64,000 nucleotides of DNA from Bacteroidales bacterium (GCA_017616675.1 JAFZXR010000025.1:1-64000); one strand, 5' to 3'; positions 34,271 to 43,152 are shown, numbered from the stretch's first letter. The notes: generated by a model from the letters alone, not told the origin. Made by a program: numbers and translations.

Positions 34271-35785
34271 TTATTTTCCGATGCAAAATCTTGAGAATAT
34301 GGAACTTAGCACTTCGCCGGTCGTGACTTCACCGGTGATGCTCCCGATGTGATACAAAGCCTGCCTTAAATCCTGCGCAAGCAAATCGGCCGAGAGCTTG
34401 TCGTCCAAGCCTTTTTTCACCTGCTCGAGACTCTCCTTGGCATGAGTCAATGCCTCGAAATGCCTGATATTCGTGACTAAAACGGTGTTTCCGTCGATTT
34501 TTGGAGCATCGGTGTCGCGTCTTATCTTATTCTTCAAACTCTCAACATCTTCAGGGTTTTTCGCCGACATATACGAGAATGTTGTCAAGCTGCGGATGTT
34601 GTACAAATCCATGCCAGTGATGCTGTAACAATACTCGTCGGTCATGTAACCGCCGTTCTTTTCAATGTTTTTCTCAAATGTCGACTTCACACTTTGCTCG
34701 AAGTCGTCGTTCAACGTGAACATCGTGCCCACATCCATAAGATCGCTCTTGTTGATCATCAATATCAGCTTCTGTTTCAACACGTTAACGCGATTTACTA
34801 TGTCTTTAGCCGCCTTCACGATCTCCTTCACCTTCTTTGTGCCGTCGAGCAGCCCAATCACGATGTCGGCCTCCGAAATCTTCTTGAAAGTGCGCTCAAT
34901 GCCAATCTTTTCAATGGTTTCCGATGTCTCGCGAATACCTGCGGTATCGATGAAACGGTACAGCAGCCCGTCGATGCTGAATGTCTCCTCGATGGTGTCG
35001 CGCGTAGTGCCTTCGATATCGCTCACAATGGCTCTGTCTTCACCCAAGATGGCGTTCAGCAACGTGCTCTTGCCGGTGTTTGTCTCGCCGACGATGGCCA
35101 CCGGAATGCCGTTCTTTATCGCATTACCCATTCTGAATGAATCGGTTAGCTTTCCGATATGCTTAAACGCTTTATTAAGAATGTCATAGAGCTTTGTCCT
35201 GTCGGCAAACTCCACGTCTTCCTCCGAAAAGTCGAGCTCAAGCTCCAAAAGCGATGTTAAGTCGACTAATTGTGACCTCAACTCGCGCAGCTCGTTCGAA
35301 AAACCGCCTTTCAACTGATTCACCGCAATGTGGTGCTCGGCTTCATTCTGCGAAGCTATAAGGTCGGCCACCGCCTCAGCCTGCGCCAAATCGAGCTTCC
35401 CGTTGATAAATGCTCGTTTCGAGAACTCGCCCGGCTCAGCCAGCCTGCAGCCTCGCACCACAAGCAACTCCAAAATCTTCTGCTGCACAAACTGCGAGCC
35501 GTGACAGCTGATCTCGACCGAGTCCTCACCGGTGTAGGAGTGAGGCGACTTGAAAAACGTCACCAGCACGTCGTCGATGAGTGGTTTGTCGTCGGGGACA
35601 GGGTCAAAAATCTCGCCGTAATAAGCTTTATTCGGTTCTATATCATTGGCATCCAACGACTTACCATTCTTTCTGAAGATAAATAACGTCGTCTTGAAGC
35701 TCTCGGCTCCCGATACCCTGACGACAGCGATGGCTCCAGTACCGGAGGCCGTCGAAATAGCGCAAATTGTGTCGTTTCTGCTCAT
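34271..35785 (-). CDS. mnmE: tRNA modification GTPase MnmE
   Basis: A 504-residue GTPase that, with MnmG, installs the carboxymethylaminomethyl group on wobble uridine of certain tRNAs. It begins with the tetrahydrofolate-binding domain (DTICAISTASGTGAIAVVRV). The G domain follows: G1 VGETNTGKSTLLN, switch IEGTTRDTIEE, DTAG and NKSD. It ends in the conserved C-terminal CIGK, whose Cys acts in catalysis. It is about 45 residues longer than the usual 455; the extra sequence lies between NKSD and MSAKN in the late G domain. The upstream thioredoxin-fold gene ends one base before the MnmE start, so the two share a transcript. Confidence 0.96.
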   Translation of the reverse strand: MSRNDTICAISTASGTGAIAVVRVSGAESFKTTLFIFRKNGKSLDANDIEPNKAYYGEIFDPVPDDKPLIDDVLVTFFKSPHSYTGEDSVEISCHGSQFVQQKILELLVVRGCRLAEPGEFSKRAFINGKLDLAQAEAVADLIASQNEAEHHIAVNQLKGGFSNELRELRSQLVDLTSLLELELDFSEEDVEFADRTKLYDILNKAFKHIGKLTDSFRMGNAIKNGIPVAIVGETNTGKSTLLNAILGEDRAIVSDIEGTTRDTIEETFSIDGLLYRFIDTAGIRETSETIEKIGIERTFKKISEADIVIGLLDGTKKVKEIVKAAKDIVNRVNVLKQKLILMINKSDLMDVGTMFTLNDDFEQSVKSTFEKNIEKNGGYMTDEYCYSITGMDLYNIRSLTTFSYMSAKNPEDVESLKNKIRRDTDAPKIDGNTVLVTNIRHFEALTHAKESLEQVKKGLDDKLSADLLAQDLRQALYHIGSITGEVTTGEVLSSIFSRFCIGK

Positions 35786-35786
35786 C

Positions 35787-36980
35787 TTAATCCATTGTTA
35801 TAACGAGTTCAACCTGTTCGGCCTTGACGCGTTTTGCTATGATAACCTTCTTACCGTCAAGGACATAGATCATCGGAGTGTTCTGCACGTCGAACTTCGA
35901 CAGTATGTTGTCGGCCATGCCCGAGTTAATCTCCACCGGGAAAATCTCCATCTCAGGATGGTTTTTCTTTGTCTCCTCCAAAATACGGCCTTCCTGAGCG
36001 CATTTCTCACAGGTCTTGTCGAAAAACACCACCACAACGTAACTCGCATCGATGGAGTAGAGGCTGCCTAACTTTGGGAACTGTGCGCCAATCTTGAGGT
36101 TTTCGAGGTTTTTAGCCCTCTCCGCCATAGCCTCAAGCATGCTCTCCGAAATGCCCTCCATCTTCACTTTCATGAAATAATCGTTGACGAGATGGATGTA
36201 AACATCGTCGAGATTCATATATTTCGGCGCATAATACATTCTATAGAAATACCAAAGCAAATAATCGCGCACCTCAGTGCAACTGCCCGTCTTTGCTATG
36301 AGTTTGTCAATCTCGGTGTTAATCTTGATGGCATCCGGACCTAAACTCTCGAAATATGTGTCTAACTTATTGTCTATCATCGGATAAGTCAACACTCGGG
36401 CATCGTCAAACGGGAAATCCTCCCAATAATCATGCAACTCGTGGCTCTTCACCGAGTTAATGACAGTATTGATAAACGCGCCTTTTTTCTTGATCTTCAG
36501 CGATTCCTCGTAACTCGCAAGGTCTTTGCGCAACGAGTCGGCTTTCTTCCAATTCTCGGGATGATAGCCTTCCTCGCTCTCCAACACCTTAATATTTGCT
36601 TCGGTTTCCCTGATTTTTGCCATCAATTTGTAATAAATCTTGGTTTCCTTCGCACAACCTTTCACCTTCACGGAATTCAAATCCTCCAAATCACTGATTT
36701 TTACTGAGAATTTCTGCTTTTTCGCCACCAAAACCTCCATCAGAGGGAAATTCTGGCTCGACGTCAAGAGATAAATCCCTTCCGGTAACTTGTTCTTCTG
36801 CTTTAACCTTATAACGCCGTTTTTGGCAGTCAAAGTGTCAAGCACAATGGCTTTCGCACCGCGGTATTTACAAAAGTAAAATGTGTTATCCTGTTGATTA
36901 TCAATGCTTATCTTGATGTCAACCTGCGAAAATCCGATCAACGGAAACAAAAAGGAAAGTAGAATAATAAACTTTTTCAT
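35787..36980 (-). CDS. Exported thioredoxin-fold protein (TlpA-like, DUF4369/DUF5106 type)
   Basis: A 397-residue Bacteroidota-type envelope protein. MKKFIILLSFLFPLIGFSQ is a signal peptide. The N-terminal beta-rich domain (residues about 20-120) resembles DUF4369, the middle is helical, and the C-terminal thioredoxin fold carries a CxxC redox pair in FFDKTCEKCAQEG with the cis-Pro region QNTPMIYV. It probably reduces or forms disulfides outside the cytoplasm. I place the start at 36980. Two upstream in-frame ATGs lie within an inserted palindromic element and would put extra residues ahead of the signal peptide. First gene of the mnmE transcript. Confidence 0.85.
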   Translation of the reverse strand: MKKFIILLSFLFPLIGFSQVDIKISIDNQQDNTFYFCKYRGAKAIVLDTLTAKNGVIRLKQKNKLPEGIYLLTSSQNFPLMEVLVAKKQKFSVKISDLEDLNSVKVKGCAKETKIYYKLMAKIRETEANIKVLESEEGYHPENWKKADSLRKDLASYEESLKIKKKGAFINTVINSVKSHELHDYWEDFPFDDARVLTYPMIDNKLDTYFESLGPDAIKINTEIDKLIAKTGSCTEVRDYLLWYFYRMYYAPKYMNLDDVYIHLVNDYFMKVKMEGISESMLEAMAERAKNLENLKIGAQFPKLGSLYSIDASYVVVVFFDKTCEKCAQEGRILEETKKNHPEMEIFPVEINSGMADNILSKFDVQNTPMIYVLDGKKVIIAKRVKAEQVELVITMD

Positions 36981-36998
36981 AACATTAGTATTAAAGTA

Positions 36999-37057
36999 CG
37001 TCATTTCGAGCGTAGTCGAGAAATCCTCCATACCGATGCGCTATAGTTGAAATGACG
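36999..37057. repeat. 59-bp palindromic element in the 5' leader of the thioredoxin-fold gene
   Basis: It begins CGTCATTTCGAGCG and ends GAAATGACG, the same terminal inverted repeat as the ~140-bp copies at 47252 and 53815. It keeps one arm up to GAGAAATCCTCCAT but lacks the rest of the core. It lies between the predicted promoter (37062-37092) and the ATG (36980), so it should be transcribed as a leader hairpin. Confidence 0.85.
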
Positions 37058-37061
37058 AGTG

Positions 37062-37092
37062 CAAAAATATAAAATTTTTTCGTCATTTCAAA
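37062..37092 (-). promoter_or_regulatory. Promoter of the thioredoxin-fold/mnmE transcript
   Basis: On the minus strand TTTG (37089-37092), 19 bases, then TATTTTTG (37062-37069): a full consensus match. The predicted start of transcription falls at the edge of the palindromic element. Confidence 0.85.
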
Positions 37093-37100
37093 ATTTTTTG

Positions 37101-37108
37101 TATCTTTG
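37101..37108 (+). promoter_or_regulatory. -7 box for the EEP-family gene
   Basis: TATCTTTG, an exact TAnnTTTG match 32 bases before the ATG at 37140, with TTTC at the -33 position (37078-37081). Divergent from and overlapping the promoter of the thioredoxin-fold gene. Confidence 0.75.
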
Positions 37109-37139
37109 TACTTTCAAAAACAATTAAAAACTAACGTAT

Positions 37140-38183
37140 ATGAGACCTTTATCGCTTTTAAAAGTCCTCGTGCTATTTTTGTTATTCATTGAAACTCAAA
37201 TAGTTACCTCTTTTGATGCCATCGCGCAGAAAAGAGAAGACCTCCGTGTCGCCTTCTGGAATTTCGAAAATTTCTTCGATCCCTTCGTCGACTCCACGCG
37301 AGTGTATAACGAATTTACCGAAAACGGTGGCCAACATTGGACAAAACAGCGTTTCTACCGAAAGCGCAACAATATGTTTAAGGCAATCCTCGCCATCTCT
37401 GAGAACGAACCGCTGGCAGTGCTTGGAATCGCTGAGATCGAGAACCAATATGTGCTCAACGCCCTGTTCAACCAAACGCCGCTAAAAAAACACAAATACC
37501 GTCTGGTTCATTACGAAGGCGACGACAAACGTGGCATCGATGTGGCGCTTGCTTACTGCATCGACAAGCTGCAACTCGTTTATACTGAGCCGATTAAGGT
37601 AAAAAATCCGAAAAACAAAGACTATCGCACGCGCGATATCCTATATATAAAGCTCTACGACAGGCGAGGCGACACTCTTCATGTGTTCGTCAACCACTGG
37701 CCGTCACGCTACGGCGGCGAGCGAGAGACCATAAAACTACGTGCTCTCGCAGCTAACACCTTGAGACACAAGGTCGACTCGCTCGCCGCCTTGACTCAAA
37801 CCATCCCTAAAATCATCATAATGGGAGACTTCAACGACACCCCCGAAGACCCAAGCATCAAAGAAATCCTTTGCAAAGATGATGCCGTCGTAAACCTCTT
37901 CAAAAATGGGGACAAACTTGGCTTCGAAGGGACTCTCAAACATGAGTACTCTTGGCAAATCTTCGACCAGATTATTGTCAGTAAGTCATTGATTGACAGT
38001 AAGTTAGGACTGATTTACAAATCCAACAGCGCCACCATATTTCATGGCGACTTTCTCTTCGAAAAAGATGAGTCATTCGGTGGGGTGAAACTGTTCCGAA
38101 CCTACGTCGGTCCTAAATATTTCGGGGGTTACAGCGACCATCTGCCAGTGTATATCGACCTCATTTTCAACTATAATCCTTAG
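37140..38183 (+). CDS. Endonuclease/exonuclease/phosphatase (EEP) family protein, secreted
   Basis: A 347-residue protein of the DNase I-like fold. The N-terminus has a hydrophobic signal (VLVLFLLFIETQIVTSF, then AIAQ). EEP motifs in order: RVAFWNFENFFDP, LGIAEIEN (metal-binding Glu), VNHWPSRYGGE, IIMGDFNDTPEDPS and the final YSDHLPVY with catalytic Asp-His. It may degrade extracellular DNA or act on another phosphodiester. The 3' end overlaps the convergent AddB-like gene by 17 bases. Confidence 0.9.
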   Translation: MRPLSLLKVLVLFLLFIETQIVTSFDAIAQKREDLRVAFWNFENFFDPFVDSTRVYNEFTENGGQHWTKQRFYRKRNNMFKAILAISENEPLAVLGIAEIENQYVLNALFNQTPLKKHKYRLVHYEGDDKRGIDVALAYCIDKLQLVYTEPIKVKNPKNKDYRTRDILYIKLYDRRGDTLHVFVNHWPSRYGGERETIKLRALAANTLRHKVDSLAALTQTIPKIIIMGDFNDTPEDPSIKEILCKDDAVVNLFKNGDKLGFEGTLKHEYSWQIFDQIIVSKSLIDSKLGLIYKSNSATIFHGDFLFEKDESFGGVKLFRTYVGPKYFGGYSDHLPVYIDLIFNYNP

Positions 38184-40920
38184 GAAATCTCTTGCAAATG
38201 CTCTTGAAATCACAATACTTGCAATCATCGGTCTTTTCACATTGAACAAATGGTATGTCTTTGTTGAATATCTCGGCCAGTAAATCCTCGAAATACCTGG
38301 TGCAGACGTCTTCAAACGATTTGTTTAACTCATGCTCTGGGGCAATGTTCAAATCGAAAGTGCCGCCTTTGGTTTTCTTTAAAGACTTTAAAGATATGAT
38401 TGCAGGTTTAATTTTGTCGGCATCTATGCCCTTGTTATTCTGGAGATACAAATATTTGTACATCAAAAGCTGTAAGGCCTTCTCGCTCATGTCCGTAATG
38501 GCAGTCACACTCTTCCCAATTGATACATCGTACGAATCAACTTTACCGGTTTTATAGTCGATGACACGGATGTCGTCGTTCACCTTGTCGATACGGTCGG
38601 CAAACCCATGTAATCTAACCTTATGTCCTTGATAATCAATTTCTTGCCCAAGATCTATTTCGGTATTGATAATCGAAAGCTGATTGCCTTGCTTTAGAAA
38701 TTCTCTCTCCGATTCAATAAATTTCTTTTGCAGACTCTCGATTGTGGTGGCACATAGACTGTTGAATCCTGTCTCCGGCAAGCCATTGACAAAACCATTG
38801 ATTTCCAGGGCTTTGCGGTAACATTTATCGAAATGCTTCTTGTACATCTGATCGAATAGCTCCAACGAAATCACCTCGTTTTTCTTGAATTCGTTATAAA
38901 ACAGTTCGAGTGTTTTGTGAATAATGCTTCCGATGACGTTGTCCTTTATATCTTCCTCTGGCGCATTGTCCTCGATATGCTCAACTTTTGTCCAATAAAA
39001 TCTCAGCGGACACTTATTATAGATGTTAATCGAAGAAGGAGAGAGGCTGGTGATTTTATCGAGTATCTCATCAGTCTTTTTTATCTCTATCTTATCCTGA
39101 TACTTATTGATTGATGGCGACTTATACTGCCAATGCTCAAGTTTTACCTTATCGTTATACTGCGGATATTCATACTCCAACTGACTTATGAATCGACTCG
39201 GCTCGCCCATTCCCGACTCGTCAGCCAGATTGTTATAATAAAGGTTGATTTCCTTGGCATTCTGCAGCAAACGATAGAAGTGATAGGCGTAGACATTCTG
39301 CTGATAGGTGTATGTCGGCAAGTGATACTCTTTGCGTAAGTTAAACGGTATCAAGCTGTTATTGCTTTTATTCTTTGGTAAAATGCCCTCGTTGACGCTC
39401 AAAAAATGAATCACATCGAAATCAAGGTTACGCGTCTCAAGCAATCCCATAATCTGCAGTCCCTCAATGGCTTCTTTCTGATAGTTAATCGTCATCTGAG
39501 CTGCCACCTGTGTGTAAAGCGACTGCAAATTATTGACACTCACGCCGTTATCGTATTTTTTTAACAGCAATTCAAGCCTGTTGGCAATCCTTCCTGCTAC
39601 GCTTATCTGATTTTTCACGAAATTATCATTCTCGTCAAGCATGTTGGCCGCCACCTTCAACAACGCCTTCAACGACTCGACACAATTGTTGGCATTATCC
39701 CATTTTTTAATTGTAAGTTCAAGAAATTCAACAAGTTGCGTTTCATCAGCAAAGTCTTTGAGATCCGATTTTTTGAAATAATAACTCGAATCTTTAGCCA
39801 TTTTCATCAGCTTCGCATTCAACTTGTTATAAGCCGACTCTTTGAATATCAACTTAATAAACTCGCAGCCGCACAAACGTATAAACGTCCATAGGTAAAG
39901 CTTGTTTTCATCTCTCGACAGTGTTTGCTGGTATTTGAAAAGCTGCTCAATAAAATGATACACAATGGTTTTGCTAAACGGATAGCCCATCGTCACCTGG
40001 ATGCTGCCGTATTTCTCAGGAATCGAATTCAAAACAGGCACCAGCAGCGTCTCATCCGCCAAAACTATCACTCCTTTCTTATTCTCATTATCCTTCGAAA
40101 GCGCGAGTTGCAACGCATTAGTCTGCACCGCATTGCCCGACACACTGATGATATTGATGTTTTTCTCTTGCTTTTTGAAGTTGTCGCCTACAAAGTTTTT
40201 CTCGATACTCGGATATTTTTTGAAAAATTCTCGTGCAAAATATCCGGCTTCCTGTTTCTCATCTTCAAAATAATAACTGTCTAAGTCCCACAATATCACT
40301 GCGTTACCATTCCTGACCATTCGCACCATGATGTCCTCTTCGGTCTTCGTCAAGGCATTGAAACCGGCAAAGATAATCTTGCGGCCCTGGGTGCATTTTT
40401 GCAATGTAGCATCGTCAAACGAGGCTATCGTCCTGGTAATCATGCCATAATAACCCTGACCTTTTTTCTGCAAAGTGTTGCGCAGGTTATTGTAATGGGT
40501 GATAAGCGACTCGAAAAACTTCACATAATTCGATGCGACGTTCTTTCCGTCAAGATTCCATTCTTCTATCTCTTTTTCATCCTTCAAATGCGCGAAAAGC
40601 TTGGCGGCGTCAACGTTATACTGGTCTATCTCGTCGAAGTCCTTGGCCATCTGCGCCGCATAACCGAAAAAGTCGGGATTTTCTTTGATTATTTCAAAGA
40701 TAACTTCAATATTATCAATGAGTTGTAGGCCACTCCATTCTTCCATAGCCTGCTGAATCGAGAGTATCTGAGGCACCCAGAAATTGGTAGTTAGGGTCTT
40801 CGCCAACTCGTTTCTCAGCTGCAAAGCGGCGCGTTTGTTTGGGAAAACAATGGTGATGTTCTCCTTCGTCAAATCGTAATGCTCTGTGATATAATCACTT
40901 ATCTTCTTGATGAAAGCCAT
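38167..40920 (-). CDS. AddB-type PD-(D/E)XK nuclease/inactive helicase
   Basis: A 917-residue protein, the likely partner of the AddA-type enzyme at 15316. The N-terminal region has the degenerate helicase start ITIVFPNKRAALQLRNELAK, with no Walker A Gly-Lys-Thr. The C-terminal nuclease has LHGFADRID...VIDYKTGK, and after it a Cys group (CEKTDDCKYCDFKSIC) fits the iron-sulfur staple of AddB, with its first Cys upstream near LCRF/KCPLRFYW. The ATG at 40920 overlaps the upstream nucleotidyltransferase gene by 22 bases. In most genomes the two subunits are adjacent; here they are 20 kb apart on opposite strands. Confidence 0.85.
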   Translation of the reverse strand: MAFIKKISDYITEHYDLTKENITIVFPNKRAALQLRNELAKTLTTNFWVPQILSIQQAMEEWSGLQLIDNIEVIFEIIKENPDFFGYAAQMAKDFDEIDQYNVDAAKLFAHLKDEKEIEEWNLDGKNVASNYVKFFESLITHYNNLRNTLQKKGQGYYGMITRTIASFDDATLQKCTQGRKIIFAGFNALTKTEEDIMVRMVRNGNAVILWDLDSYYFEDEKQEAGYFAREFFKKYPSIEKNFVGDNFKKQEKNINIISVSGNAVQTNALQLALSKDNENKKGVIVLADETLLVPVLNSIPEKYGSIQVTMGYPFSKTIVYHFIEQLFKYQQTLSRDENKLYLWTFIRLCGCEFIKLIFKESAYNKLNAKLMKMAKDSSYYFKKSDLKDFADETQLVEFLELTIKKWDNANNCVESLKALLKVAANMLDENDNFVKNQISVAGRIANRLELLLKKYDNGVSVNNLQSLYTQVAAQMTINYQKEAIEGLQIMGLLETRNLDFDVIHFLSVNEGILPKNKSNNSLIPFNLRKEYHLPTYTYQQNVYAYHFYRLLQNAKEINLYYNNLADESGMGEPSRFISQLEYEYPQYNDKVKLEHWQYKSPSINKYQDKIEIKKTDEILDKITSLSPSSINIYNKCPLRFYWTKVEHIEDNAPEEDIKDNVIGSIIHKTLELFYNEFKKNEVISLELFDQMYKKHFDKCYRKALEINGFVNGLPETGFNSLCATTIESLQKKFIESEREFLKQGNQLSIINTEIDLGQEIDYQGHKVRLHGFADRIDKVNDDIRVIDYKTGKVDSYDVSIGKSVTAITDMSEKALQLLMYKYLYLQNNKGIDADKIKPAIISLKSLKKTKGGTFDLNIAPEHELNKSFEDVCTRYFEDLLAEIFNKDIPFVQCEKTDDCKYCDFKSICKRFPKDYS

Positions 40921-41669
40921 AATTCCGCGTTTTTCAGTTGTTCCTGTGTGCCTAAGTCGAACCAATAGTCGGGATGTATCAATTTCGATGTAACTCTATG
41001 ATTCTCAGCTATTTGTTTGTATAATTTGAATACGTAGCAGGGCTCTACTTTGAAATCTTTAAAATATTGTGGTCTGAAAAGATGTATTCCGCTGAACGAC
41101 AATAATTTACAGTTATCCGAAAGCGCTCCGTCTCCGTCGTATTCGTTTGTCTCTGTATTAAATCTTCCAAGGAAATTGTCGGTGTCGTCGAACACCAGCT
41201 TGCGTTTGCTGTTACGTTCCTGAGTCAACAGCCATGCGGCATCGTCGCTGTCCAGAAAATCGTCGTAAAAGCCTTTAAGATCAACGTTTGTCAGCACGTC
41301 GACGTTATGCACGAGTACTGCATCGCTCTGTGCATAGTAGGGCAGGGCTTGCAATATGGCACCGCCGGTATCCATCAACAACGGCCGTTCATCCGAGATC
41401 TCAATCACAACGCCGCTGTCATTCCGACCAGAGCGAAGCGAATGGGAGGAACCCCCTTCTGACAGAAAGTTAACTATTTGCTCCCCAAAATGATGAATGT
41501 TTATTACTATATGATTAAATCCTTGCTTTGTCAATTCTTCAAGTAACACTTTAAGTAAAGGCACATTATTGATTGATACTAAGGCCTTTGGAGTGTTAGC
41601 TGTCAGCTCTTTCAATCGGGTGCCCAGACCAGCCGCAAGGATAAATGCCGTTCTTCTATTCTGCTTCAT
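40899..41669 (-). CDS. Sugar-1-phosphate nucleotidyltransferase (MurU-like)
   Basis: A 256-residue nucleotidyltransferase. The signature LAAGLGTRLKELTANTPKAL is at residues 11-30 and the metal-binding Asp lies in VHNVDVLTNVD. The following kinase-like gene on the same strand suggests the pair AmgK-MurU, which in pseudomonads turns recycled MurNAc into UDP-MurNAc; this function is inferred from context. Residues about 70-84 (SEGGSSHSLRSGRND) are encoded by a palindromic repeat and interrupt the conserved region between helix and strand. The start at 41669 overlaps the 3' end of the kinase gene by 14 bases. Confidence 0.82.
   Translation of the reverse strand: MKQNRRTAFILAAGLGTRLKELTANTPKALVSINNVPLLKVLLEELTKQGFNHIVINIHHFGEQIVNFLSEGGSSHSLRSGRNDSGVVIEISDERPLLMDTGGAILQALPYYAQSDAVLVHNVDVLTNVDLKGFYDDFLDSDDAAWLLTQERNSKRKLVFDDTDNFLGRFNTETNEYDGDGALSDNCKLLSFSGIHLFRPQYFKDFKVEPCYVFKLYKQIAENHRVTSKLIHPDYWFDLGTQEQLKNAELWLSSRR
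41417..41464. repeat. 48-bp palindromic element inside the MurU-like gene
   Basis: The plus strand starts TGTCATTCCGACC, has GAGCGAAGCG near the middle and ends CTTCTGACA. The ends are inverted repeats (TGTCA/TGACA). Its 48 bases equal 16 codons and leave the frame open. It is related to the arm at 42331-42366, which lies in the opposite orientation. Confidence 0.8.
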
Positions 41670-43152
41670 AAACGTGTGAGATATGTTGTGCCAGATGGTT
41701 GATTTCAACCCTCACCATCGGGTAGTTCTCGTGAATCAGTTCGCCAATGGTCTGAGCGAAATACACCGAACGATGCTGTCCGCCCGTACATCCGAAGTTG
41801 ATCTGCAGGTTCTTGAATCCGCGCTCGAGATAATTGTCAATCGATTGATACACAAGTAGTTGTACGTTTTGCAAGAAGTAATGCGTGTCGGGCTTGTCGT
41901 TCAAAAAGTCCTTCACCTCGGCATCCTCGCCGTTCATCTTCTTAAACTCGACATAACGCCCTGGGTTAGGCAAGGCCCTACAGTCAAACACAAAACCTCC
42001 ACCGTTGCCGCTCTTGTCGTAAGGCACGCCGCCGTTTTTATACGAAAAACTGTTGACCGTTATCGTAAGTACCTCTGGTTCAATGCTTTCGTACTTTTGT
42101 AATACAATTGATAGCTGTTGTAATACACCTTGCAGCTCGGGCAACTCAAACGGCAACTCCCATTTTTCGTTCACCTTCATCAACTCCCTGATGGCATATG
42201 GGATGCTTTGCATAAAGTGTAACTTCTTCTGTATCAATCCTCTAAACCCATAAGCCCCAAGCACCTGCAACAACCTCAGCAACACAAAAGCTGGGAAATA
42301 TCTATCGAATTCATTGGTTAGCGACTCTTTAGCAGTAGGGGTTTCCTCGCTTCGCTCGGAATGACAACCTTTCACTGATAGTTGCTGCTTATAGTAGTTG
42401 ATTAGATCTTTGCGTAGATTTTCAGGCAATCTAGCTTTCACCTGATACAGCAACGACACCACGTCATATTGCAACGGACCTTTTCTACCTCCTTGATAAT
42501 CAATGAAATAAGGTTCACCATTGCAAATCATGATATTCCTCGACTGGAAGTCCCTGTACATGAAGAAATCTGATGGAGCTTCCAAGATATATTTCGCAAG
42601 TCGTTGAAAATCACCGTCTAAGCGCGTCTCATTGAACGAAATCTCTTCCTGCTCCTTCAAAAAACAGTATTTGAAATAATTCAAGTCTTCCATTATCGAC
42701 ATCTCATCGAAAGCAGGAGTGGGGAACGCCTTCGAATAATCCAGTCCTTTATGTCCAATAGTCTGAAAATCAATGAGTTTATCGAGCGATTTTTTATACA
42801 AACCTATTGTCTCATCATCATATTTGCCTTCTTCCAGACATTTTTCCACATGCTTGAAAAGCGTGTCATCGCCCAAGTCGGTCTGCACATAAACATCCTT
42901 GCCCGAAGAGATGGCCAAAATCTCTGGAACGGGGAGTCCGCATTCGTGAAAATGCTTTGAAAAACTGAAGAAAGCGTCGTTTTCCTCGATGTTGATATTA
43001 TAAGCTCCAATGAGATATCGCTTGTCGGTCTTCACCCGAAAATAAAGCCTCGACGAACCCGAGCTGGGCATCGCCGTAATCTCCAAAACCTTTTCTCCCA
43101 GATTTTCAATGAGTTCCGCAATCGTTTTCTTGATCTCTTCCAAAGTTAGCAT
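41656..43152 (-). CDS. Aminoglycoside-phosphotransferase-type sugar kinase fused to a RapZ C-terminal domain
   Basis: A 498-residue fusion. Residues 1-360 form an APH/choline-kinase fold, with MYRDFQSRNIMI (catalytic Asp) and YFIDYQGGRKG (metal-binding Asp) near residues 195-225. Residues about 375-498 match the C-terminal domain of RapZ: VFDCRALPNPG and NFGCTGGQHRSVYFAQ. In Escherichia coli that domain senses glucosamine-6-phosphate. With the MurU-like gene after it, this looks like an AmgK-type amino-sugar kinase carrying its own amino-sugar sensor; the substrate is inferred. Residues 263-274 (CHSERSEETPTA) come from a palindromic repeat arm. Confidence 0.85.
   Translation of the reverse strand: MLTLEEIKKTIAELIENLGEKVLEITAMPSSGSSRLYFRVKTDKRYLIGAYNINIEENDAFFSFSKHFHECGLPVPEILAISSGKDVYVQTDLGDDTLFKHVEKCLEEGKYDDETIGLYKKSLDKLIDFQTIGHKGLDYSKAFPTPAFDEMSIMEDLNYFKYCFLKEQEEISFNETRLDGDFQRLAKYILEAPSDFFMYRDFQSRNIMICNGEPYFIDYQGGRKGPLQYDVVSLLYQVKARLPENLRKDLINYYKQQLSVKGCHSERSEETPTAKESLTNEFDRYFPAFVLLRLLQVLGAYGFRGLIQKKLHFMQSIPYAIRELMKVNEKWELPFELPELQGVLQQLSIVLQKYESIEPEVLTITVNSFSYKNGGVPYDKSGNGGGFVFDCRALPNPGRYVEFKKMNGEDAEVKDFLNDKPDTHYFLQNVQLLVYQSIDNYLERGFKNLQINFGCTGGQHRSVYFAQTIGELIHENYPMVRVEINHLAQHISHVYEAE
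42331..42366. repeat. Single arm of the TGTCATTCCGA element inside the kinase gene
   Basis: The minus (coding) strand reads TGTCATTCCGAGCGAAGCGA, then GGAAACCCC, encoding CHSERSEETP. It is 36 bases, or 12 codons. It matches the element at 41417-41464 over both its end and its inner part, but the closing inverted repeat is missing. Confidence 0.75.

Noticed and set aside
36980..37031. Longer start for the thioredoxin-fold protein
   Set aside because: The added residues would come from the palindromic element and precede a good signal peptide.
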